Below, in pieces: positions 9,265 to 19,100 of a stretch of DNA of 64,000 nt. The stretch covers positions 62,001 to 126,000 of the forward strand of contig NZ_MRAV01000013.1 in NCBI RefSeq assembly GCF_002752355.1, given 5' to 3'. A program made the position numbers and the translations under genes. Below the pieces are notes generated by a model. That model had not been told where the DNA came from. It searched no databases and saw only the letters and a list, made by a program, of their open reading frames with translations. The stretch's first letter is position 1. Every line of letters starts with the position of its first letter. The stretch is from Leucobacter sp. OLIS6. GTDB taxonomy: Bacteria > Actinomycetota > Actinomycetes > Actinomycetales > Microbacteriaceae.

Positions 9265-9278
9265 TTACGGAGGTCACC
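9265..9278 (+). promoter_or_regulatory. Ribosome binding site deciding the hpf start
   Basis: A strong GGAGG at 9269-9273 lies 5 bases before the ATG at 9279. It fixes the start of hpf and excludes the long in-frame upstream extension that overlaps the ComF gene. Confidence 0.7.
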
Positions 9279-9920
9279 ATGGACGTGAACATCCACGGAC
9301 GCAACGTCGGCATCACCGACCGGTTCGAATCCTATGTGGGCGCGAAGACGGAGAAGGTGGCCGGTCTGCTTCCGAAGGCGAGGTCCTTCGAAGTGCGGGT
9401 ATCGCGGCTCAGCGACCGAAGTCCGCAGCACGGGGATCGCGTCGAGGTGACGATTCACGGTCCCGGCCCGATCATCCGGGCCGAGTCGGCCGCAGCCGAC
9501 AAGTACTCCGCCTTCGACATCGCCTACGGGCGGGTGCTCGAGCGCATCCGTCGGGTGAAGGACCGCCGCAAGGTCCACCGCGGCAGCGGTCGCGTCTCGC
9601 TCGGCGAGGCCGCCGCGAACGATTTCCAGTCGGTCGATCTCACCCCCGCACCGCTCGAGGTCATCGAAGCGGTGGCGACCGGATCCGTGCCCGTCGTCAC
9701 CGACGGCACGAGCGGTGAAGAGGCGTACTCGCCCGTGGTCATCCGATCCAAGGAGTTCCCGGCGGAGCACCTCAGCATCGAGGACGCGGTCGATCAGATG
9801 GAGCTCGTGGGTCACGACTTCTTCCTCTTCATCGAGCACGGCTCGCAGAAGCCGAGCGTGGTCTACCGGCGCAAGGGCTGGAACTACGGCGTGATCCACC
9901 TGGTGGACGAAGCAGACTGA
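9279..9920 (+). CDS. hpf: Ribosome hibernation promoting factor, long form
   Basis: 213 residues. The N-terminal S30AE/YfiA domain (about 1-100, MDVNIHGRNVGITDRFESYV) binds the 30S decoding centre. A linker is followed by the C-terminal dimerisation domain (about 155-210) with EFPAEHLSIEDAVDQMEL and VVYRRKGWNYGVIHL. Having both domains makes this the long form that joins two 70S ribosomes into 100S particles in stationary phase or stress. It lies between ComF and secA, the usual actinobacterial order, and is followed by a strong terminator. Confidence 0.95.
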   Translation: MDVNIHGRNVGITDRFESYVGAKTEKVAGLLPKARSFEVRVSRLSDRSPQHGDRVEVTIHGPGPIIRAESAAADKYSAFDIAYGRVLERIRRVKDRRKVHRGSGRVSLGEAAANDFQSVDLTPAPLEVIEAVATGSVPVVTDGTSGEEAYSPVVIRSKEFPAEHLSIEDAVDQMELVGHDFFLFIEHGSQKPSVVYRRKGWNYGVIHLVDEAD

Positions 9921-9925
9921 CGCAC

Positions 9926-9977
9926 GACGGGGCGGGGCGGGGCGGTCGACTCTCGGGTCGGCCGCCCCGCCCCGTCT
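9926..9977 (+). terminator. GC-rich terminator between hpf and secA
   Basis: A very GC-rich inverted repeat: GACGGGGCGGGGC runs on the left and the complementary GCCCCGCCCCGTC on the right, around a TCTCG loop. The left arm has one extra GGGGC block that would bulge. A short TCTTC follows. It separates hpf from secA. Confidence 0.65.
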
Positions 9978-10091
9978 TCACAGGAACCCGCAGGCGACCT
10001 CTCAGCGCCCTTGCTAAGCTGAGTGAGTTGTCACAATTCGGCAACGGAAGCGGCGCGGGCGACCGGGCCACACCCCCACAGGAGACAACAC

Positions 10092-12812
<2,721 letters not shown>

Positions 12813-12870
12813 ACACGAGATCCATGATCGGCGACCACCCCGGAACGCCGGCTGAAACCTGGAGACGGTA

Positions 12871-13824
12871 ATGGCAGACGACGCACGATCGCGCCCGACC
12901 AAGAACGAACGCCGACAGGCGGCCCGCGAGCAGGCCCGCCAGGCCCGCGAAGCGGAGAAGAAGCGCGAGAAGCGCAACCGGCTCTTCCTGCAGGGCGGCA
13001 TCGTCGTCGGCGTCGTCGCGATCCTCGCGATCATCGGTCTCGTCATTACGACCGCGAACGCGCCCGCCGGCCCCGGGCCCAAGAACATGGCCTCCGGCGG
13101 CGTCACCTTCATCAAGGACCTCAAGGTGAAGGAAACCCCCGCGCTGGCGGCCGGCGCCGAGCGCAAGGCGCCCGAGGTCGACTGGAGCAAGTCGCCCGTC
13201 GACGTCACGGTCTACGCCGACTACATGTGCCCCGCCTGCGGCGCGTTCGAGCAGACCTACGGCACCATGCTCGAGAACTACGTCGGCTCCGGCGACATCA
13301 CCCTGCGCATCTACCCGCTGAACTTCCTCGACAACGCGTCGCAGGGCACCAAGTACTCCACCCGCGCGGCAAACATGTTCAGCTGCGTCGTGCAGGAGCA
13401 GCCCGACGTCGCGTTCAAGCTGCACAACCTCCTCCTCAGCAAGGACGAGCAGCCGCAGGAGGGCACCCCGGGCCTCACCGACACGCAGCTCCTCGACGTC
13501 GCCAAGAAGGCCGGCGTGAAGGTCGACGACACCCTGAAGAACTGCGTCCAGGACGGCACCTTCAAGAAGTTCATCGACCAGAACACCAAGCAGGTGCTCG
13601 AGAACCAGATCCTCGGCCTCGCCAAGGGCGCCCAGCTCGTCGCCAACCCGCAGACCGGCGAACTGCAGAAGGCCGGCGATCCGCAGCGCCTCAAGAGCAC
13701 CCCGACCGTCATCATCAACGGCAAGCAGTGGGTGCCGCAGCGCGACGGCGAACTCGAGCCTTACATCCTCAAGCTGAAGGCCGAGCTCGACGCCAACGCG
13801 GCGGACAGCGCCAAGAAGCAGTAG
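12871..13824 (+). CDS. Membrane-anchored DsbA-like thiol:disulfide oxidoreductase
   Basis: 317 residues. A highly charged cytoplasmic N-terminus (1-33, Lys/Arg/Glu-rich) leads into one membrane helix (about 36-62). The extracytoplasmic thioredoxin-like domain has a C120-P-A-C123 active site in the context YADYMCPACGAF, which is the DsbA/DSBA-like thioredoxin_4 type, and a cis-Pro region STPTVIINGKQW. It likely oxidises or isomerises disulfides in exported proteins. Start supported by GGAGAC 6 bases upstream. It follows secA by 58 bases, a reasonable pairing with protein export. Confidence 0.9.
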   Translation: MADDARSRPTKNERRQAAREQARQAREAEKKREKRNRLFLQGGIVVGVVAILAIIGLVITTANAPAGPGPKNMASGGVTFIKDLKVKETPALAAGAERKAPEVDWSKSPVDVTVYADYMCPACGAFEQTYGTMLENYVGSGDITLRIYPLNFLDNASQGTKYSTRAANMFSCVVQEQPDVAFKLHNLLLSKDEQPQEGTPGLTDTQLLDVAKKAGVKVDDTLKNCVQDGTFKKFIDQNTKQVLENQILGLAKGAQLVANPQTGELQKAGDPQRLKSTPTVIINGKQWVPQRDGELEPYILKLKAELDANAADSAKKQ

Positions 13825-13835
13825 CCGTTAGGCTC

Positions 13836-13863
13836 GAGGGGTGCCCCGAACGGGGCGCCCCTC
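13836..13863 (+). terminator. Hairpin after the DsbA-like gene
   Basis: GAGGGGTGCCCC and GGGGCGCCCCTC form a 12-pair stem (one G-T wobble) with a GAAC tetraloop, 11 bases after the stop codon. There is no T-run, as often in high-GC genomes. Confidence 0.6.
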
Positions 13864-13887
13864 AGGCGGTCCCACGGGCCGCCGCAT

Positions 13888-13963
13888 GCCGCCTTAGCTC
13901 ATCTGGTAGAGCAGCGCCCTTGTAAAGCGCAGGTGGTCGGTTCGAGTCCGACAGGCGGCTCCA
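13888..13963 (+). tRNA. tRNA-Thr (anticodon TGT)
   Basis: 76 bases with CCA encoded (13961-13963). The acceptor stem GCCGCCT pairs with AGGCGGC; the D stem is GCTC/GAGC; the T arm is GTCGG TTCGAGT CCGAC. The anticodon loop CTTGTAA puts TGT at 13921-13923, reading ACA (and ACG by wobble). The anticodon stem GCGCC/AGCGC has a C-A mismatch next to the loop (31:39). Confidence 0.95.
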
Positions 13964-14415
13964 GTAAGAAACGCGCCAGCGTTTCGTCGCAGAGCCGCGG
14001 CGCCCACGGGCGCCGGCCACGGAGCGAAGCGAGGGCCGGGCTCCATACGTTGCTCTCCCGGGTGCCGGCGGCGGTGCAGTTCCGTGCGCCGATCCATCCG
14101 CGGTCCTCGTGAACGCTGGCGCGTTCGCGAGGACCGCTCCCGCCAAACCCGCCAGGCGCACGGAACACACCGGCGCACCGGAAACCCGGGCGCTGCGGGG
14201 GCTCCTTCCGTGGCGCGCGTCGGGCGATCCCGGGGGGAGGCACTCGCGATGATGCGCTGCGAGTGGCGGCAAACCGCTGGAACAGCGGGCGATTCGAGTG
14301 TTTTGCCGCCACTCGATGGAGACCCTGTGCGCGGACGCGCTCGCCCGCGCGCACGCCCGCCCGCGCCCACGCGCACGCACCAGGCGCCCGGCACGGCGAA
14401 GGCTAGAGTGGGCGG
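13964..14415. other. Intergenic stretch of 452 bases without a gene
   Basis: Between tRNA-Thr and the YdcZ-type transporter. No open frame here shows a recognisable protein. It contains the 14-base perfect inverted repeat listed separately (14260-14315) and GC-rich tracts, including a CGCG/CGCAC-rich run around 14330-14385. I see no integrase or direct repeat of the tRNA 3' end, so nothing supports an integrated element at this tRNA. Confidence 0.6.
14260..14315. repeat. 56-base inverted-repeat element with nested hairpin
   Basis: The arm CGAGTGGCGGCAAA (14260-14273) is exactly complementary to TTTGCCGCCACTCG (14302-14315). The 28-base interior contains a second hairpin (CCGCT GGAAC AGCGG). 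It lies 100 bases upstream of the transporter start. It could be a REP-like element or a regulatory hairpin; no T-run follows. Confidence 0.6.
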
Positions 14416-15372
14416 GTGACGCAGACGAACTCGCGATTCCCCGTGTGGGCGGCCCTCCTCGGCTCCGGGCTCGCCGGCATGCTCGTGGCCGTGCAGTCGC
14501 GCGTCAACGGCGGCCTCAGCCGCGAGATCGACAACGGCTTCCTCGCGGCACTCGTCTCCTTCGGCTCCGGTCTCGTCATCATCGGCGTCGTGCTGCTCTG
14601 CACGCCGTCCGCCCGCCGAGGCCTCACGCAGGTCGCCCGCACCGTGCGTGCGGGGGAGCTGCCCGTGTGGGGCCTGCTCGGCGGCACCTGCGGCGGCTTC
14701 TTCGTCCTCAGCCAGGGCCTCGTCGCGCCCGCGCTCGGCCTCGCCCTGTTCACTGTCGGCATCGTCGCCGGGCAGATCAGCGGCGGACTCGTGATGGACC
14801 GGGTCGGGCTCGGACCCGGCGGACGCGTCGATCCGACTGCGGCGCGCGTCATCGGCACCGTGCTCGCGATCGTCGCGGTCGTGTTCACCGTGTGGGCGGA
14901 TCTGCGGCCCGGCTCGCCCATCTGGCTCGTCGTGGTGCCCGTCGTCGCCGGGGTCGGTATGGCCTGGCAGTCCGCCGTCAACGGACTCGTTCGGTCCGCC
15001 GCTCACAGCGCCATCACGGCGACGTTCATCAACTTCGTCACCGGTACCACGATGCTCGGGATCGCCGCCGCGATATCGCTCGCGGTGCGCGGCTGGCCCG
15101 CGCACTGGCCGAGCGAGCCGTGGTTCTACATCGGCGGCGTCATCGGCACCCTGTTCATCGCGGTCGCCGCGGTGCTCGTGCGGACCGCGGGCGTGCTGCT
15201 GCTGAGCATGTCGAACGTGGCCGGGCAGCTGATCGCGTCGGTGGCGCTCGAAGCCGGGCTGCCGCTCGCGAACGGCGTTACGCCCGGCCTCATCGCGGGT
15301 GCCGCGGTCGCGCTCATCGCCGTGGCCGTGGCGGCGTCGAACATCGGGAACCGGCGACGGCCCCGGCCCTGA
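14416..15372 (+). CDS. DMT-superfamily transporter, YdcZ/DUF606 duplication type
   Basis: 318 residues, about ten membrane helices. Two homologous halves are visible: the first begins near residue 9 with a helix ending in VQSRVNG, the second near residue 175 with a helix ending in WQSAVNG. This internal duplication is typical of fused YdcZ-type transporters. Substrate unknown. The GTG at 14416 was chosen because it gives the natural start just before the first helix. It is monocistronic, converging on msrB. Confidence 0.85.
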   Translation: MTQTNSRFPVWAALLGSGLAGMLVAVQSRVNGGLSREIDNGFLAALVSFGSGLVIIGVVLLCTPSARRGLTQVARTVRAGELPVWGLLGGTCGGFFVLSQGLVAPALGLALFTVGIVAGQISGGLVMDRVGLGPGGRVDPTAARVIGTVLAIVAVVFTVWADLRPGSPIWLVVVPVVAGVGMAWQSAVNGLVRSAAHSAITATFINFVTGTTMLGIAAAISLAVRGWPAHWPSEPWFYIGGVIGTLFIAVAAVLVRTAGVLLLSMSNVAGQLIASVALEAGLPLANGVTPGLIAGAAVALIAVAVAASNIGNRRRPRP

Positions 15373-15396
15373 GCCCCGTCAGTGCCCGGGCTCCGA

Positions 15397-15831
15397 TCAG
15401 GCCTGCGGCTTGGCGCCCGCCTCGAAGTCGAGGGCGAGGCTGTTCATGCAGTAGCGGTCGCCGGTCGGCGTGCCGAATCCGTCCGGGAACACGTGGCCGA
15501 GGTGCGATCCGCACGCTGCGCAGCGCACCTCGGTGCGCACCATGCCGAGGCTGTGATCCTCGAGCAGTTCGACGGCCTCGGGGCGGACGCTCTCGTAGAA
15601 GCTCGGCCAGCCGCACCCGGAATCGAATTTGGTGCCCGCGACGAACAGCTCGTTGCCGCAGGCCCGGCAGCGGTAGAGCCCGTCGCGGTGCTCGTCGAGC
15701 AGTTCGCCGGTCCCGGCGCGCTCGGTCGCGGCCTGGCGCAAGATCGCGTACTCCTCGGGGGAGAGCTGCTCGCGCCACTCGGCGTCGCTGCGCTGCACCC
15801 GGTAGTCGCCTGAGGTCTCGGACTCGCCCAT
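15397..15831 (-). CDS. msrB: Peptide-methionine (R)-S-oxide reductase MsrB
   Basis: 144 residues, full length. Two zinc CxxC pairs (CRACG near residue 53 and CAACGSHLGH near 102), the GCGWPSFYE core, and the catalytic Cys in RYCMNSLAL near the C-terminus. It reduces methionine-R-sulfoxide in proteins and acts in the cytoplasm. On the minus strand a TAGAAT -10 box (15867-15862) and GGGAGA precede the ATG. It converges on the YdcZ-type transporter gene with 24 bases between them. Confidence 0.95.
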   Translation of the reverse strand: MGESETSGDYRVQRSDAEWREQLSPEEYAILRQAATERAGTGELLDEHRDGLYRCRACGNELFVAGTKFDSGCGWPSFYESVRPEAVELLEDHSLGMVRTEVRCAACGSHLGHVFPDGFGTPTGDRYCMNSLALDFEAGAKPQA

Positions 15832-15945
15832 TCTCGCTCTCCCGTTCGCTGGTGAGTCCCCATTCTACGGTTCGGATCCGAGGGGGAGGAGGGTGCGGAG
15901 AGGCGCTGCGAGCGAACACGCCGAAGCCTGGGAAATGCCCCGGGC

Positions 15946-15974
15946 TTGCAACATCTGATGTTATTCATCAGACT
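15946..15974 (+). promoter_or_regulatory. Putative promoter of the heme-protein locus
   Basis: TTGCAA (15946-15951) and CAGACT (15969-15974) are separated by 17 bases. A short inverted repeat TCTGATG-TTATT-CATCAGA (15954-15972) fills the spacer and could be a further operator. The DtxR-like box begins 10 bases after the -10 element. Confidence 0.45.
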
Positions 15975-15984
15975 AGAGGGGTAG

Positions 15985-16003
15985 TTAGGTGAGGGTAACC
16001 TCA
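15985..16003 (+). promoter_or_regulatory. DtxR/IdeR-type iron box upstream of the HtaA surface protein
   Basis: The 19-mer TTAGGTGAGGGTAACCTCA matches the DtxR/IdeR consensus (TWAGGTWAGSCTWACCTWA) at 16 of 19 positions by my count, with the half sites TTAGGT and ACCTCA intact. It lies just downstream of the putative promoter, the position expected for repression when iron is sufficient. Corynebacterial htaA genes are known DtxR targets, so site and gene agree. Confidence 0.7.
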
Positions 16004-16111
16004 CTTCGATCCGATGTTGGATCCGCGTGGCGCTCGTCGCCCGGTTCCGCCGGGCGTGATCTCAGGGGATTTCGAGCGCCATGCGTCCATCCCCGACCGA
16101 AGGACACAGTC

Positions 16112-19100
16112 ATGTCTGCCTCCACCCCCGTCCCGGTTCGCCACCGGTTGCGCAGCGTCGTCTCCGCGACGCTCGCCGGCGCGCTGATCGCGAGCGGTGC
16201 GCTGCTCGGATCCACGGCGGCATACGCCGAGACCGGGGAGGCGCCGGCTCCGGCGACTCCCGCGGCGGAGCAGCCCGCGGAGCAGACGCCCGCCACCGAG
16301 CCCGCGGCGGAGCCGACCGTCCCCACGGAATCGCCGGCCGCGACGCCCGCGGCTCCCTCGGCGCCGAAGACCGAGGCGAAGGCTGCGCCGCAGCAGGCGC
16401 CCGCCGCGGCAGAGCCCGCCGCAACCGGTTCGATCACCACCAGCGTGACCGGGACCAGCGCGGCAGACGGGCTCCGGCTCGCGGTGACCGGCACCGGCCT
16501 GCCCGACGGGCAGGTCTATGCGGGGCTCATCGAACGCGGGCGCGAGGCCGACGTCTCGAGCGGTGGCGGCTACGCCGCCTTCGCGCAGCCGTTCCCGACG
16601 GTCGCGAGCGGTGAGACCAGTTTCGCGCTGACGGCGCCGGTCGCGAACCTCGACCGTTCGAAGCAGTACGAGGTGCTCGTCTGGAAGCTGCACTCGCAGC
16701 CCGACGCCAGCACGATCCTCGCCCGCGCGAACGTGGACCTGACTCCGGCGCAGTGGAATGATCTGATCCCCGCCACTCCGCAGGTGATCGTGTCGCAGAC
16801 GACCGGTCTGGATCCCGGGCAGACCACCGAGGTGACCGTGCGCGGCACCGGTTTCTTCCCGCACGCTCCCGAGACCAGCGGTACGCGTCCGCCGCTCGCC
16901 GGCAAGTTCACCGGTGTGTACGTCGCCTTCGGTTCGTACGCGCAGGCGTGGCAGCCCTCCACCGGCGCCGCGGCAGCGACCCGGTCGAACGTGGACCAGA
17001 AGTGGGCTGTGCCCGCCGAGAGCATGGGCGCCATCGGCGGTGCTGCCGCGGGTGCGATCGAGCTCACAGCCGACGGCACGTTCGAGACCGTGCTGAAGGT
17101 CTCGAAGAACGACGCCAAAGCGATCACCGACGGCTCGTGGGGCGTCGTCACGTACCCGGGCGGCGGGGCGAAGTACGCGCCGTTCGAAACGCTGACGCCC
17201 GTGACCTTCGCGGCCCCGACGCCCAAGGTCACCGTGTCGCAGACGACCGGCCTGGATCCCGAGCAGACCACCGAGGTGACCGTGCGCGGCACCGGCTTCA
17301 CGCCGCGCGAGCCCGACACCACCGGTAAGCGTCCGCCGCTCGCAGGGAAGTTCTCGGGGACCTACGTCGTGTTCGGCTCCTTCGCCGAGAAGTGGCAGCC
17401 GTCCGCCGGTGCCGCGGCAGCGACCCGCAAGGCGTTCGATCAGAAGTGGGCCGTGCCCGCCGAGAGCATGGGCACCATCGGCGGTGCTGCCGCGGGTGCG
17501 ATCGAGCTCAAGGCCGATGGCACGTTCGAGACGACGCTGAAGGTGTCGAAGGACGACGCCAAGGCCATCGAGGGCGGCACCTACGGCGTCGCGACATACT
17601 CGGGCAGCGGCGCGACCGCGGCCGCGTTCGAGACGTTCACCCCCGTGGCGTTCGTCGCTCCGAAGGCGACCGTCGCGTCGGCCGTGAAGGACGCCTCCGA
17701 GACCGGCCTCACCGTCGACGTCGCGATCGGCCGCATCGCGCTGCAGAGCGCTGACGCCGGCGTGTACGCCGCCCTCATCGAGCGCGGCACCGAGGGCTCG
17801 CTCTCGAGCGACAACATGGGAGCGGCCGTCGCATACGTGACCAAGGCGCGCATCGTCGACGGCGCGGCCACGGCCACTCTCGTGGCCCCCGCCGCGAAGC
17901 TGGATCGCAGCACGCAGTACGAGGTGCTGGTCTGGCGCGCCCACGGCAACGCCACCCCGGACCGGATCCTCGGCCGTGGCGACGTGACCGTGAGCGAAGC
18001 GCAGTGGAACGCGGTGTTCCCGGAGAAGGCATCGGGTACCGCCAAGGTGACCTCCGCCACCGTCGACGGGCTCGGCATCGATGTCGCGCTGGCGCATCTC
18101 GACCCGACGGCACTGCCGAACGGCGTCTACGCCGGACTGATCGAGCGGGGCACTGCGGACTCCGCCACCATGGCGACCGTCGCGGGCGCGAAGTGGATCC
18201 GTTCCATCCCGGCATCGGGCGAAGCCGCGCAGGCGCTCGCGATCGACGCCGCGAAGCTGGATCGCAGCAAGCAGTACGACGTGCTCGTCTGGAAGGGGCA
18301 CACGAACCCCTCTCCCGAGACGAACGTCCTGGTGATCCCCGTCACCGTCTCCGCGGACCAGTGGAACGCGGTGTTCCCGGTCAAGGCTCCGAAGCTGACC
18401 GTCACCCCCTCGACCGGTCTGCGCGACGGCGACACCGTGACCGTGACCGGTGAGGGCTACGACCCGCAGAAGCCGATCTACGTCACGCTCTGCACCGACA
18501 TCCCGCTCGAGCAGCTGACCTTCGACTTCATCAACGCCGGATGCACGAAGGGCGCGAAGGCCGTCGGCGGCAAGTACGGTGCCCCGTTCGGCGCCGACGG
18601 ATCCTTCACGGTGCAGATGCAGGTCTCGCCCAAGGAGGGTTCGACCGCGGTCTACACGATCGCCGACCACACCGCGCGTGACGACCGCTCGCAGGACGCC
18701 AAGGCGGTGCTCCAGTTCACCTCCGACCCGGTCTCGCCGACGGCGGGCGCGAAGGTGTCGAACGCCGGCAAGGACGGCCTCGCGGTCGACTTCGCAGGAA
18801 CCGGTCTCACCCCCGACGTCGCGCCGCTGGGCGTCTACATCGCCGTCGTCGAGACGGGAACCGCTCCCGGGACCAACTCGGACACCACCGCGGCATACGC
18901 CTACGTCCCGGCTCAGCAGATCGTCGAGGGCGCACTGGCGAAGCAGCTGGTCGTGCCGCCGTCGCGCCTCGACCGCGCCAAGGGCTACGAAGCCGTCGTC
19001 TGGAAGGCCCACGGCGAGGCGACTCCCGAGTCGACCTTCGCGCGTCAGGCGCTCACCGTGACCGACGCGCAGTGGAACGCGATCTTCCCGGATCCGATCG

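Noticed and set aside
13888-14415. Genomic island inserted at tRNA-Thr
   Set aside because: No integrase and no second copy of the tRNA 3' end nearby; downstream genes have normal composition.
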